Below are positions 35,689 to 48,369 of a stretch of DNA of 64,000 bases, in pieces. The position numbers and the translations under genes are program-made. The stretch covers positions 31,808,222 to 31,872,221 of the forward strand of contig OX365952.1 of NCBI GenBank assembly GCA_947247005.1, in the 5' to 3' direction. The notes under the pieces are model-generated. The model was not told the DNA's origin. It worked only from the letters and a program-made list of their open reading frames with translations, and made no database searches. The first letter of the stretch is position 1. The number at the start of each line of letters is the position of its first letter. The stretch comes from Spisula solida (Eukaryota; Mollusca; Bivalvia; Venerida; Mactridae).

Positions 35689-37276
35689 TGTAGCAACGTT
35701 AAAATTAATGTCGCATCGACGCTAAATGTCGCACTTGACGTTAAATGTCGCAAGGCTGACGCTAAATGTCGCAACCGACGCTAAATGTCGCAATCCCACC
35801 TGATGCCAAGTGTCGCATCTGTGACGTTAAATGTCGCAACAAACTGGCCTGACGTAAAATTTCGCAACATTAACGCTAAATGTCGCAATCCTTTATAAAC
35901 ACTCTTTTGTAGTAGTACTGTTCTAGTTTTAGTTCAGACGTATCCACAGTTATTAGGGGTTTACCCGAAGGGGTTCGACACATAAGCCTGCAGTAATTAA
36001 AAACTGTTTTCAAAAAAAATATTTTTTTTTTACTTTTACTATGTATACTGTATGAAATATACACAGTAGAAATAAAAAAGTATTTTTTGAATAAAAATTA
36101 ATCACTGCAGGTTCATGAGTGTGTCTTTACCCGGATGAACCGAACCTTACTCTGTATACCCGGTTCTGTGAACCGTCGTACAACCGTAACAACACTGGAT
36201 CGGCAAGACGAACCGTGGTGAACCGTGATACTCTTATCAAACTGGCAAAAGAGGCCCGGTTGTTTTAAAATGTTTAAAGCCTCATGGAGTCATCAGGAGC
36301 TACCGGGAGGAATGGTTAAGATTTCAACAGAATCGAAGTATGGAGTCAAAACTGGGTTACAACCGGGGCTACACCTTAGCTCTACCGCGATATTGCATCC
36401 CGGTATCGGTACGGATTATTCCGGTGTATCCCGGTTCTGAGCTGACAGCAGAGCCCTAGTATCACTGTGCCGGTTTGACACCCCCGGTTAGTCCCTTATG
36501 AACCTTAGAAACATCGTGAACTTCTTAGTCGATTCAGACTAACCGTGACGAACCGTGTTGATACGACCGTATGACGTCGTACAGTATGAGTTCGATCGAT
36601 ATCCACTATAGGTGCAACCCAATTCTAGTATGTTTTATTTTATTTACTTATAAACCGTGGTATACCGGCATTATTTGGACTGCGCTGAACCCTGGCTCTA
36701 CACCGGTTGAGTCCCAGTAAAGTACGTTTCATACCGATGGAGGCAGGGAAGAACATAGCATATATATACCCGAATTATGGTTATAAACGGTTCACTGAAC
36801 CGGGTATACCGAGTAAGATTCGGTTCATCCCAGTAAACCTAAAGGGGTTTGACACATAAACCTACAGTGAATAAAAACTGATTTCAAAAAAAAAATCTTC
36901 TGTGTATATTTCATACAATATACATGTACATAGTAGAAGTAAAAAAAAATATTTTTTTGAAAACAGTTTTTAATCACTGCAGGCTTATGTGTCGAACCCC
37001 TTTGGGTAAACGCCTAATAACTGTGGATACGTTTGGACTAAAACTAGAACAGTAGTACTACAAAATAGTGTTTATAAAGGATTGCGACATTTAGCGTTAA
37101 TGTTGCGACATTTAACGTCAGGCCAGTTTGTTGCGACATTTAACGTCACAGATGCGACATTTAGCGTCAGGTGGGATTGCGACATTTAGCGTCGGTTGCG
37201 ACATTTAGCGTCAGCCTTGCGACATTTAACGTCAAGTGCGACATTTAGCGTCGATGCGACATTTAACGTTGCTACA
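35689..37276. mobile_element. 1588-bp foldback element, GTCAT duplication
   Basis: The terminal sequence TGTAGCAACGTTAAA is inverted perfectly at the right end (TTTAACGTTGCTACA), and GTCAT lies directly outside both ends, a clean 5-bp target duplication. Each arm is more than 300 bp and carries nine spaced copies of RACGYTAAATGTCGCA. Inner pairs are also inverted (CCGAAGGGGTTCGACACATA near 35965 with TATGTGTCGAACCCCTTTGG near 36985, and A/T-rich segments beside them). The middle (36120-36840) is rich in AACCGG/CCGGTT motifs such as GAACCGGGTATACCGAG. No transposase is encoded, so mobility would need a factor supplied elsewhere. It interrupts LINE sequence. Confidence 0.9.
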
Positions 37277-37281
37277 GTCAT

Positions 37282-38163
37282 ATATGAAACAATTAAAAGG
37301 TATCGGTGATAGAATACTAGTACACCCCCAACGAAGACCAATATTCACAATAAACCAGTCACTTCTATAGCTATTGATTCGACAAAAGATTGAGCATTTT
37401 CATATTTTCATATAATGACATTACAGCATATAGAGGAAATCTATAGTTGAAAAGTGCATGGTTTTTTCCAAAAGCGTTTAAAGCTACCAATTTAGGTTTG
37501 TTTGATACAATGAGCTTATCCTTATGATATTCTACGTTAACTATTGGATTTAAAACAAAATAAATACCAATAAAGTGAATTTATTATCAGTATGACGACA
37601 CTTTCAGTGCTAATCTTGCTCGTTCACAAACACACAAACTGTCTAATGGTACTTGCTAAAATGTATATCATTCTTACAATATAACTCCAGGAAACAAAAC
37701 GATTATATTAAGTCGGACAACTTAACTAGCCGAGCACAGAAAACATTAAAAAACACACAAGGCACCAACTCTTACTTAGTTTATGAATGACAAATGTATA
37801 CTTTAAAATATATTCAAGAAACATTACCATTTTTCTACTTTCGGTTGCAGTTTGCAAGGGCATTGAAGTTTTGCAGGATATAAAAAAATTAGTTCATTAA
37901 CATGTTTAATAAATAGTTCTTTCAAAAAGTTTGTTCCTTATACTATTTAATAAGTCCCCTGCAAAATACGTTGACTCTTAATGTCATGATGACTTTGTTT
38001 GTGACCGAGCAAGATTTGCACTGAAATTGCGGTCATGCTTCGATTAATTTGCTTTATTGGTATTTACATAATAATGCAATGCTTATTATACCCAACAACT
38101 AACATTTTAAGTAAAAAAATCGCTTTTGAAAGAAACATGCACTATTCCATTATAGACTAGACT
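37282..38163. other. between foldback and LINE fragment, no gene seen
   Basis: AT-rich; presumably degraded LINE or another insertion, but no RT motif could be read here. Confidence 0.3.
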
Positions 38164-38760
38164 CTACCCCCTTAAGCATCTTATTATTAACGGCAATCTG
38201 TACATTACGGTTCCACAAAATAGGTCAACCTTATTTCACGCTTATTGGAAGTCTATACAAACAACACTTATTTGTTTTGTTGAGTTATGATTCAACAATG
38301 ATTTTTAGACTTGCATGATGGTCTTATGTACTTCTTTCTTTTCTGAAACCGTACTGCTCATCCTGTAACAAATTGCCATCTTCAAGCCGTTTTGATAATC
38401 TTTCATTTAATAAAATAATTTTAGATAATGCCCATAGATGATGCTAATTTAAATGTAATTATTGTCTAGGGTCTAACATATGGTATTGGGTTGTGAGTAT
38501 CCCTTTGCCCCAGTCAGTAGGCACCTTTCTAGTTTCAAACAAACATTAAACATTCTATGTAAAAGTAATATATCTTTATCATTTCTAAATAAATCATTTG
38601 CTGTATCATCTTACCCACTGGCTTTTTTCAGCATTTCCTATGGCTTTTTCAATCTCAAAAACAGACATATTTTAATTAAATCCGGGTACATTTTCGACTT
38701 TATTTATTCTATTGTCTGTATCAAAATGATTTACATTCTGTGCATCCTTATTACACTGGT
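38164..38760 (-). pseudogene. LINE RT fragment (QYGFRK part)
   Basis: The complement of 38341-38362 reads DEQYGFR, continuing into KERST, matching the QxGFRxxxST box of non-LTR reverse transcriptases. The next codon is a stop, and frames change along the fragment. No complete domain survives. Confidence 0.65.
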
Positions 38761-38789
38761 ATAGCTTCAAAATGAGTCCCCATGTGTCG

Positions 38790-39290
38790 TAACACCAAAT
38801 TCTGTGTGTGAATTCGCGCCGTGACGTTATTATGACGTCGTCTTTCAAACACAGTATTTATTTTAACCGAAATACACCCTTAATAATTTTGATATATAGT
38901 CACTCTTACTTTCAAAACAGATCTGATGTTACTGTCCCCATTCTTTAAACGTATCTCTATACCGCAGTTCGTGACAATTGGTTACAGTGATGTCAGAAAC
39001 TGCTCTAACCTTGTAGGGCGTCTCTCAGTGTACGAACGGTGTCTATCAACGTCAAACTACTTTTTCTGTGGCTTGACCTGTGTTCATTTGTTAGTTCTTA
39101 CCTCCGCTATCTGTGAACCATTTGTGCCAACAGAACACAAATGGGTGCTGGATGCCATTACATTCTGCTTATTTAGTTATTTCAATGGTTTCATTGTTGG
39201 TTTTTCCAATTTATAACATAACTTAACAATTCTGCGGTTTCTAGTTTTTGACGTTGACGTCGTTTCATCCATGACGCGCTTGGATATTTA
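38790..39290. other. unassigned region with a 96-aa frame
   Basis: A CGTGACGTTATTATGACGTC block near 38820-38840 resembles CATGACGTTACTATGACGTC of the repeat at 19066. A plus-strand frame at 38926-39216 (96 codons) has no recognised domain and no splice or Kozak support. I do not call it a gene. Confidence 0.3.
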
Positions 39291-39597
39291 ATGTATAATG
39301 TATAGTTTATTCAAGAAAAAGGCAAGTATGCCTATCATTCTACAAAAATATACAATTTCACATATTTTACAATAGTTAATGGTGACATTATTAGCATATT
39401 CAGGTATAATTGTATCAAATATATTGATATAATAATAAACAATATAATCCATTTGTAAGTTTTAACTTTATCATACAACATAATCGGTTTAAATGTATAG
39501 TACATATACACTCCTACTGTAATTGTAGTTATTCAATGAACACATATACATATATACAAAGTGAGAGAGAGTTATTAAAGTGAAATATACTACAGAA

Positions 39598-40202
39598 CTA
39601 ATTAAAAGCATACATGATTGTCTTGCGTCTTATTTCGAAACTTTTCTGTAAGAACATAGATAGGTTTTTCTGGATAGTTTTATTATCAGATTTTAAAAGT
39701 TCAACAAATTTTGGCACATTTGGATGATTCCAGAAATATCGTTTAATATGACATTTTCTATTTCGTGATATAGGGGACATTGTAATAAAAAGTGAAATTC
39801 GTCTTCTAGGGTATGACATGTATGCCATTTTCTCTCATCGTATAGGATTTTATGTGGCTTGTGCCATCTTCCGGCCTCAACCTCTAACCTGTGTGCTGAG
39901 ACACGGACTCTAGTGAGCGCAAACCTGTTTTTATCAAAATTAATGTTATCTAAGTAAGAATGAAAGTTAAAATTACAGAATAATTTATAAGTTCTTGCCC
40001 TTGTCGAATTTTCTACTTCGTTATTCCAAATTTGTAAATAATTATCTTTTACTCTTTGTTTAAAAATAGACAGAAACAATTTACTGTTAGCGACATTCTG
40101 ATTAATCCATACCTCTGAAAACCCTAAAGTATCTAAAATATGTTTAACGGACTTTGTCCAAGATTTTTTATTTGGATAGAATTCCAAGTCTTGAATCATC
40201 AT
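39598..40202 (-). pseudogene. LINE ORF2 C-terminal Cys/His domain
   Basis: Two overlapping frames together contain KRFALTRVRVSAHRLEVEAG, then CHTLEDEFHFLLQCPLY. This is the usual post-RT tail with a C..H.....C zinc-binding pattern. The same signature recurs in the fragment at 51340-51621. The shift between frames at about 39700-39830 is a frameshift lesion. Confidence 0.75.
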
Positions 40203-40287
40203 ATTATAGGCAGCTTTAATATATTTTGTATCTGAGCACTGTACAACTTTTAACCAATATCTAATAACATTAACTAAACATGTAATT

Positions 40288-41393
40288 TTAAGTGGGTATC
40301 GCCCTAATTCTCCATATAAAATTATTCTGTGTTTGGGATCTAACGCCCATAATTTCTTTTAAAAATTGTAATTGGATGCGTTCTATTTGTATTACGTCAT
40401 TGATACCCCATATTTCACTCCCAAAACAAAGTACAGGTATAATTAATTTATCAAATAAGTCTAACGTATGGCTCACACTCATTGATGGAAATTTTAAAAA
40501 ATAAGATTTTAGCATGTACAAAGATTTTAGCGCTTGACCAGAAAGAGATTCATAAGTTTTTATGAAAGAGCCGCCAGTAGTAAAAACTATTCCAAGATAT
40601 TTAAAATGATTGACTATTTCAATTTCTTTATCGTCATATAAAAATCTAATGTTTTTTCTAAGAGAACCTGCTTTTCTGAAAACTAGAATTTTTGTCTTAT
40701 TTATGTTAACTGTCAATTTCCATCTATTACAATATTCTTCTAGTAAATGTAAGCCCTTTTGCAACCCAATTTCTGTTTCTGAAACGATAACAATATCGTC
40801 TGCATACAGTAATAGAAATATGTGTAATGTATCTATCTCAACTCTTTTAAACCCGTTCAAAACAAAATACTCTTCAATATCATTTATAATAAATACATAG
40901 CAAATAAAAATAAAAATGGGGATAAACTTTCTCCTTGTCTAACACCTAACATACATGTAAATTCATCACTTAACTTGTTGTTATATCTTATGCGACATGT
41001 TGTTTTGTAACCCTCATATATCGAATTTACAATATTAAACATTTTACGACGAATACCTAACTTGACCAACTTATACCATAGAATGTCTCTAACAATATAA
41101 TCAAAGACTTTAGTAAAATCGATAAAAGCTGCATACATTTTCTTATTGTCATTTATCAGGTGGTTAATTAAAGAATGTAATACAAAAACATTATCTGTGG
41201 TACTCATATGTTTTCTGAAACCAGATTGAGCCTCTATATATACATTATAGCACTCTGCCCAATCAGTGAGTCTATTATTTAAAACTTTCGTAAACAATTT
41301 ACTAAGAGTACTTAATAAAGGTATGCCCCTATAATTACCAGGGTCATTATAGCTACCCTTTTTGTGTAAAGGTACTAAAAACCTTCGGACCAT
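40288..41393 (-). pseudogene. LINE reverse transcriptase (broken)
   Basis: Frames at 41393-40884 and 40860-40288 give successive RT blocks: FLVPLHKKGSYNDPGNYRGI, SGFRKHMSTTDNVF, YAAFIDFTKVFDYI (first catalytic Asp), MLGVRQGESLSPFLF and LLLYADDIVIVSE (YADD catalytic pair), then CNRWKLTVNINKTKILVF and FKYLGIVF. All catalytic Asp residues remain, but a frameshift lies between the PFLF and YADD blocks. Upstream sequence to about 41880 encodes the linker (YKSLLRSKRYQFELK, AKEYWKLLKSS) with several stops. Confidence 0.9.
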
Positions 41394-41884
41394 TGGTCTG
41401 GAAAATATCCAATTTTAAATATTTTGTTAAATAATGTTCTCAGACACGTGAGAAAATGACTATCCTTAATCCCAGTTATAAACAATTCATTTAACATCAG
41501 ATCAGGACCTGCAGATTTTCAATTTTTTAATTGTTTACATGTTAGTGCAATCTTATTTTCTTCAATATCAACGTTTAATTCTTGAAACATAACATCTAGT
41601 TCCCCGTTTAATTAGTACCTATCATTGAAATATATAACATCTTCATCAGCTTGAAAGAAAACTGATTCTGGATCATTAATTGATTTAAAATATGCAGCAA
41701 AGTTATCAGTGTTTAAAGTACTTTTTGTAATAGAATTTTTGTTTTGCTGGCATGAACTTTTCAATAATTTCCAATATTCTTTAGCATTTTTATACTTGAG
41801 ATCTTGTAATTTTCTAGTCTGTTTCAGTTCAAACTGATATCTTTTACTTCTAAGTAGAGATTTATATGTACTTTTTGCTTTAAG

Positions 41885-43056
41885 ATATTAGAGTTTTGTG
41901 GTATTACCGGTTACCGTGGTATCATTTTCCCGCGGTACGATACCGCAATACCCGAAATACCGGTACATGTATTTGATCATCATTATACCCTGCTTCTGAT
42001 TATATTGAAAGTACCTGCTATAACAGCCAAGTTTCATCGTCTACGAAGTCGTGCCCTACGAGTTTCCTACGACGTGTTTGCGATAATCTCACGGAGATCA
42101 TACGATATCATCCCCTGAATATCGTTATAGCTGCAACCGGGCGCTACGTTGATATGGCTCGAACACGAAACCTAGTAACATACAATTCAATATTTATTTG
42201 TAGTTATATTATTAGATAAACAACTTAGTTTCTCGTTCAACAGTATTTGCAATGGCAAGTGGCAGAATGTATAATATGTTTGTTCTGAAGATACATTTTA
42301 GATGTTTAGATGTAAAAATGACGAAACGTCATAGTATTTGGATGTCGACTAGGACCAGCCCACGTTACATGTACGTTTTAAAATGGTATTATTATGTGTA
42401 GCCTTCGTCGCAGCACGTCCATATGCTATATACGAACCAAGGGATGGCGGCTATTTGTTGCTACCCGTTTTTCTTTCTGTTAATTAGATTTTCATCAACA
42501 CTGATTGTCCGGGCATTAACTTATCATTCCTAGTAACGTAGGCAATATAATAATGACGTCATTCCTAAAGAACATACCAGCGAACTTCAAAAACGCATTA
42601 ATCGAGTTTCACGAGGTCAGTTTTTTTTAAATTTTGATATGTTGTTCCAGGTATGCAAAAATTAAACATAATACAATTTAAACATTTTTTGACGGGCGGA
42701 ATTTTTGCAATAATTAGTCGAAACGTCAGATTTTTTTGAAAACACCAAAATGCCAGACACGACGTTTTTCCCACTTTGTTAGCACGTAATTAGATTAAGT
42801 GTAAATATATTAACATGACTAGATTCGCAATTACATAATGCGTCGAGTGATACCAACTAATAACCTGTCGTGTAATTATGAAGCCCTCTGTGTGCTATTT
42901 CTTGTCTCCTGTGCCTTCCAAGGAACGACGTCAAAACGCGTTTTCCATGGTAACTTCACGACGTCATAGTAACGTCATGGGAACGCGCACGGAGATATAA
43001 GACGCGACATTGAATTGGGAATAAATCAAAGTTTACTATGATACCAAACTTGTATA
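41885..43056 (-). mobile_element. ~1.2-kb insert in the LINE (repeat family of 19066)
   Basis: LINE coding sequence stops near 43061 (..VEQHYKKS) and resumes near 41880 (..LKAKSTYKSLL). TCTAA is found at both junctions on the minus strand, a possible 5-bp duplication. The right 300 bp are the inverse copy of 19066-19310. The left end is rich in GGTATTACCGG/CCGCGGTACG/ATACCGGTAC palindromes, and 42025-42160 carries CTACGAG motifs. No terminal inverted repeat or coding frame was found. Confidence 0.6.
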
Positions 43057-43060
43057 TGGG

Positions 43061-44239
43061 TTAGAAACTTTTTTTATAGTGTTGTTCCACCTTAACCATT
43101 TCTATTCTATTTTGGTCAGATTTATCTTTCATATAAAAATTTAAACAAGGATAAAAATCATTTTGACTACATTGGTATTCTATTTGATGGTAAAAATTGG
43201 ATAAATTTATGTTGACGTCATCTGGTGATTCTGACATATCTATTTCCTCACAGAGATGATCAAATGTAGTCCTAACTTCATCTTGATTCAATGAGTTTAA
43301 AAATGATCCTCTTTTTTCAGTATCCCATTTATAAATATATGCCATCCTTGGGTTTTCATCAATTGAATTAGTATTATAAACATTGGTAGTATCAGCATGA
43401 TCATTTTTACAGGACTTAATAGAAAAATTTACTAAACAATGATCAGACACAATGTTTGGTTCATGTACTTTAAAGTTAAAAATATAGTCAAACATATCAC
43501 TTTTACAAAGTACTAAATCAATAACACTACTGCCTTGAGCAGTCACGCATGTAAATTTCCCACCCTTGTCATAATTTTTTCTACCATTCAGTATTCTTAA
43601 ACCTGTTGATTTACATAATTCAAGTAATAACCTACCATTTTCATTTACTTTGGTATCTAAGCTATTTCTAGGTATTACAACATCCTCAATATAATCATCT
43701 GGTAGCAATTCTAAATTAAATAATGTTTCATTTTCAACAAAATCTAATTTCTCTGCAATTCTAGCATTGAAATCACGTGTTAATACAAATTTACATTTAC
43801 TTTCAAACATATTATCAAAATAATAGAGATCATCAACTAAATGTTCAAATATATTTCTATCAACAAACACCTGCCTACTACTACCACTTGGTATATTGTA
43901 ACATAAACATAATAAAACATCTTCACTACATTCAACAATGTCACTTTTTATTTTCAACCATATTATAGTCTTCCACATTTTTCAAAAACTCATCAAAATC
44001 TTTTATTTCATCTCTTACATAAATAATCAACCCTCCACTATTTCTTTTGGATTTTTATGTCTATCTGTTCTGTTCAAAACAAAAGAAACAAAACCATCAA
44101 CTTCATGGTTGTAACTTGATTCTAACCATGTTTCTGTAAATAGTAATATATCATTATTTTTAAAAAGAGTTATAACATTTTCACAGTCAAGTTTACAATA
44201 ATGTTTTCCAATCAGACCTTGTATATTCAATAAACACAC
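43061..44239 (-). pseudogene. LINE APE-like endonuclease domain
   Basis: Frames at 44239-44027 and 43978-43061 encode VCLLNIQGLIGKHYCKLDC, DILLFTETWLE (catalytic Glu block), CKFVLTRDFNAR (the usual GDFNA box, here RDFNA) and EPNIVSDHCLVNF (SDH catalytic block), in the order of exonuclease-endonuclease-phosphatase domains. A frameshift and stop lie near 43980-44026. The Gly-to-Arg change before DFNA may also be a lesion. Confidence 0.88.
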
Positions 44240-44246
44240 TTTTAAA

Positions 44247-44744
44247 TAGGGGTGACTATTGAGTCCAATTTTGACTATTGCAATACTATTGCTATTGCTG
44301 AAAGTACTATTGCGATACTATTGTATTGCCGGAGACTATTGCGATACTATTCCAATAGTTATTGCCAAGATTTGAAAACCAGAGATTAACTAGTAAATGC
44401 AAATTTGCACTGTGTAAGATATTAACTTTGTTGTACAACACACAAATATACTATTTGTGAAAAGGATTTAAAATGAATTTGACAGAAATAGATTAATAGA
44501 ATATGGCGATGTTAGTCCATTGTGGCTGTTTTGATGCTTGTGGTATTTACAATTAGTTTTTTTAACGAAAACGGACGTTGTTTTAAATTATAATAAACTT
44601 TATTTATAAAAAGGAAACTATCGTAACTATTGTGAGCTAACTATCGGCGATAGTTATTGGATCGAGACTTTTACTATCGATCCATACTATCGGGACACTC
44701 GATATCGCAATGCATCGATATTTCGATGCATCGGCCCACCCCTA
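44247..44744. mobile_element. 498-bp hAT-like MITE, 8-bp duplication
   Basis: Ends TAGGGGTGACTATTG and, inverted, CGGCCCACCCCTA. The octamer CTTTTAAA lies directly outside both ends, a perfect 8-bp target duplication as made by hAT transposases. The interior is rich in CTATTGCGATACTATTG repeats and ends in ATCGATATTTCGATGCATCG. It is inserted into the N-terminal part of the LINE endonuclease, so it is younger than the LINE copy. No coding capacity. Confidence 0.92.
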
Positions 44745-44995
44745 CTTTTAAACCCTCTACTCTACTCTCACTATAACCCCGGCGCGATAAATTGCAATAC
44801 AAAAACAAACACAAACTCCGCTATATTTATCGTTTCTGAATATTTAGGAGCATGAAAACTTTATGTGTTGTGCCAAATGTTTGAATGCTTTCATTGGTAA
44901 ATGTTACGGTCCTTGATTTTAATCCATAACAAAAATATAGGCAGTATTGTGTTTGTTTTTGTACAGCACTTTATCGCGTTGGAGTTATACTGTCC

Positions 44996-45720
44996 TATTT
45001 CTTGACATGTTTATTACCAACACTGGGTTGCGCTCGATGACGTAGCTGTTCTATTTGCGGAGTATGACCTTGTCCTACGGGGAATCCCACGCTTTGCTTG
45101 ACTGTTTGTGCGACCGTGTTTTTCGCGTGTATTGGATTGTTTACACGATTTGGAATTTTTGTTTTTTGTTTGTGTGTCACTTCGTGCTTTGGAATTGGAC
45201 TTATTACTATCACTATTGGAATTATTTGCATCACTAGGTACGTTTATTGATAGCCGCCTCAAGCGGCTATCTTATGGAGTACCAGCCAAATTTCTCCCCT
45301 GGACGTGAAAGGACAAGTTACTGATAGTTATTAAAATGAATAAATTTGTTTGCGTGGTTGCATTATTACATTCACTTGCGCTTTCACTCTCGCGTTGTGT
45401 ATAACCACTAGTATGGTCACGTGGGTCACGTGACGACACACTGTTTACAAACACAGCTGGCTGATCAGCTGTTCGATCACTTGGCTGAAACGCGTCTCCG
45501 GACGACTCGCTGGGTTTGCGATCTACTACTGTATCTGTGGAATATACACGCTCGTGATGTATAGCTGACATACGGGGTTCTCTTTCCTCGGATAGAAGAT
45601 CTGTTCTCACAATCTGAAACCATTCAGGGAATTTGTCTTTTGTCAGTTTTCCATCAATATAAAGTACAGCAGGATCTTTTATCTGGACTTTCTTTCTGTC
45701 ATACCTGGCCCAATACGCTA
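44996..45720 (-). pseudogene. LINE 5' region, ORF1-like remnant
   Basis: Minus-strand frames give DPAVLYIDGKLTKDKFPEWF (about 45600-45690), then ...TDLLSEEREPRMSAI and a Ser/Asn/Thr/Lys-rich stretch (45262-45014: SDANNSNSDSNKSNSKARSD). The low-complexity, hydrophilic composition fits the linker or ORF1 part preceding the endonuclease in mollusc LINEs. It is broken into several frames. Confidence 0.5.
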
Positions 45721-46468
45721 TATATACACTTGTTTACTCAGTTGTGATCATAAAGAAAAAGCGATTGCTTTGTAAGTTTCATGCACACGTCAGTGTCATC
45801 AAGGTAATGTCACAAAAGTTGCCAGTATTATTTATCCAGTGGTTACTGAGATATTTACGTGTTTAGTATGGTTAGTAATGAAAATTTACAGTGTGACCCG
45901 CCTGTGCGTTGCATGGTTTCTATGACAACGCTTTGTATAAGCATCACAAACAACAACGAAAATTAGTTGCTGCCAGTATATGGAGCTTAAAATGCTACTC
46001 ATATGAGATAAATTTCATTACAATATAAGTGTTGAGTACGAAGTTATGATAAAAGTCCTATTATTTCTGGAACGCCCCTCGTATAATGAGGACTACCTTT
46101 AAATCTTACCTTTATACAAAGCTCTGAAACTATTCAGACTTCAAACAGACAACCGCACGCTACCTGTGGAGACTGGACGTTGGACTGGCATATGTAACCT
46201 AAGACAAATTCACTGTCATTAAAAAAACACTAGACTATTGTATATTGAACAACGTTTTTCTAACATATATGGCGGATACGAATTAATCATATCAAGTAAA
46301 CATCGCACTACATTAGAGAAAATCGGAGACTTTACTGCCATTGTAATTAAACACTTGAGGTAAATACCATTGGTATCGTTACAAGTCAAGTTAAGTCAAA
46401 TTATTTATTGGCAGAACCAACAAAGTCCATCGCCAAGTAAACATATATGTTAATCGAAATTGGCGATA
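45721..46468. other. intergenic with mariner end and LINE tail
   Basis: A right-end-like GGAACGCCCCTCGTATAA at 46069-46086 marks a decayed mariner whose left end is not found. AATTATTTATTGGCAGAACC at about 46397 resembles a LINE 3' end on the minus strand. No gene is seen. Confidence 0.4.
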
Positions 46469-46599
46469 TAGTAGAGCAGCAAAACCACATTTTCAACATT
46501 TAAGATGGACCCCAAAAGTAACAGCAAGAGTTATATACCAAAATGTTCGGGACAGTCTGAAGATTATCAGACTGCCGGCATAAATTGCAAATTTTTGGT

Positions 46600-47800
46600 G
46601 CGGGCCCTAAAATTCAAGATGGCATCCAAGATGGCCGCCATCTAATTCAGTAATATGCTATTTTAGTGTGATATTTCTAGATTTTTTCTGGTTAAAGACT
46701 GTTTCATCAAAGTTCACATCAATATCAATCATGATCTCGACCAAAGGACTAGACGATTTCTGTAGTTGTTCAAGGTCATTTTCAAGGTCAAATTCAAGAT
46801 CAAATGGCAAAATTCGACGAAAAATGTCATATTGACTGAATAACTTCATCTATTGTTTACTAATACTATCTGCAATTAGCTTTTTTGCATGGATTTATGT
46901 TTTACAATGTATAACGACTATTTTAAATGTTTTCAAAAACATTTATGATTGGTTGCCATGGAGAAATAAGACGTTTTGTACACCTGTATCTCAGCATTAG
47001 CTTTACAGTCAATTCACTAAAAATACCATTTAAATTTGAGTAATGACTTGGTTGAAATCTGTATCATCAATGTTGACAGAAATATCAATCATGCTCTGAA
47101 TAAAAATACAAGATGATGTCCGTAATATTCCAAGGTCAATTTCAAGGTCAAATCCAAGGTCAAACGGCAAAAATCACCAAAAAATGTCATTTTGACTGTA
47201 TAATTTCTTGTATTGTGTAGTAATAGTGTTTTTAAATAGTATTTTTTGCACATATGTGTGTTTGCCATAGTTTAACTACTTTATTTATTGTTTTCGTGAC
47301 ATTTATGTTTGGTTGCCATGGAGATAAAAGATGTTTTGTACACATATATCTCAGCTCCACATACAAATCAGTAAAAATGATATTCAATTTTGAATGATTG
47401 ATCTAGACATATTTTGTTCAAAGTCTGAAACATAAATGCTCCCACATACTTTCCTTTTATGCATACACACAAGTCAGGAGAGTACTGATAATTCACTGTC
47501 GATATCAATTGCAAATATTTGGTGTATGCCCTTAAATCTAAGATGGTGTTCAAGATGGCCGCCACCAAATACTGTAAGATGCTAAGGTTTGGCTAAAAAT
47601 CAAATTTAAGACTGAATCATCACAGATCACACAAACATTCATCATAATACATGGACATGAATCAGATATTGTCTGTACTATTTCTAGATCCTTTTCAAGG
47701 TCAAGTCAAAGGTCAAACAACAAAAACGCCGATTTTTTTTCTATTGGCTGAATAATTTCTTTGAATTTCTACTAACCGGTGTATTCTTGGCGGTATAATT
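46600..47800 (+). repeat. three-subunit CAAGGTCA-rich left arm
   Basis: About 350-560 bp apart, three related subunits each contain iterated CAAGGTCA/TTCAAGGTCAA (near 46770, 47130 and 47697), an AAAAATGTCAT-like segment, and (in the first two) GTTGCCATGGAGA with ACACCTGTATCTCAGC-like sequence. AAGGTCA is also the half-site of many nuclear receptors; here it is most simply a transposon subrepeat. The minus-strand frame at 46658-46849 (repeated DLEFDLENDLEQL) is the repeat read in frame. Confidence 0.7.
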
Positions 47801-48163
47801 ACACACTGGGTTTCCCTAAAAACTATATTATTATTGAAAGATAGTTTTAGATATCAATTTGTGTCAAGAACACATAGTGATTATGACGATCGTGAAATAG
47901 CAATGTTCCATACAAGTAACACCAACACAGTCCATAGAGTCGTAAGTCACACAATCATAGCAACTTTGCTATTATGTCAGCCTAATTTTTGGTCCATTGT
48001 ATAGTGCGGCCAAGATATGATGGCACAATAACATTGTGTAAACGTCACTGGTTGGATCAGTCGATATCAAAACGCGGGTAAGAAAATAAATCATGATCAT
48101 CTAAGCGCTTGTTCAGTTATCTTAAACTACATAATTAAGGATGAAGATTGTTGTGTTTATTAT

Positions 48164-48222
48164 ATAGTCTAGTGGTAACATCTCTAATCTCAACGCAGAC
48201 GGTCCAGGTTCGAACGCCATTC
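48164..48222 (+). repeat. tRNA-like sequence in TIR element
   Basis: TAGTCTAGTGGTAACATCTC followed by GTCCAGGTTCGAACGCC: a strong A box and B box at tRNA spacing, then T-rich sequence. Acceptor stem not paired; derived from a tRNA but not a functional gene. Confidence 0.55.
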
Positions 48223-48369
48223 AGAATCTTTTTTATTTTTATTTCTTTCGAAATTATTTTCCGCACGCTTTTCACGAAACTCGTGTATTTGTTGGTGTAT
48301 TGCTTACAATCAGATAAACTGTGTAAACTGCACATTATTTAATCAAACTACATTTTTTGACTAAACGTA

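Larger units (their letters stand above)
39296..45720 (-). mobile_element. APE-type LINE, nested insertions, inactive
   Basis: Reading on the minus strand from about 45720: an ORF1-like or linker region, an APE-type endonuclease (44760 to about 43065), a reverse transcriptase (about 41880-40290) and a Cys/His tail (40202-39598), then an AT-rich 3' UTR ending near 39300 (TTTATTCAAG on the plus strand). The order is that of standard non-LTR ORF2. A 498-bp hAT-like MITE sits at 44247-44744 and an unrelated insert of about 1.2 kb at 41885-43056. Stops and frame shifts break the reading frame, so the copy is dead. The clade (I/Nimb- or CR1-like) could not be settled by eye. Confidence 0.88.

Noticed and set aside
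38926..39216. 96-codon hydrophobic frame as a membrane protein gene
   Set aside because: No splice sites, start context or family resemblance; surrounded by LINE and other repeat sequence.
46658..46849. Acidic DLEFDLENDLEQL peptide as a gene
   Set aside because: It is the antisense of iterated CAAGGTCA subrepeats in an inverted-repeat arm.
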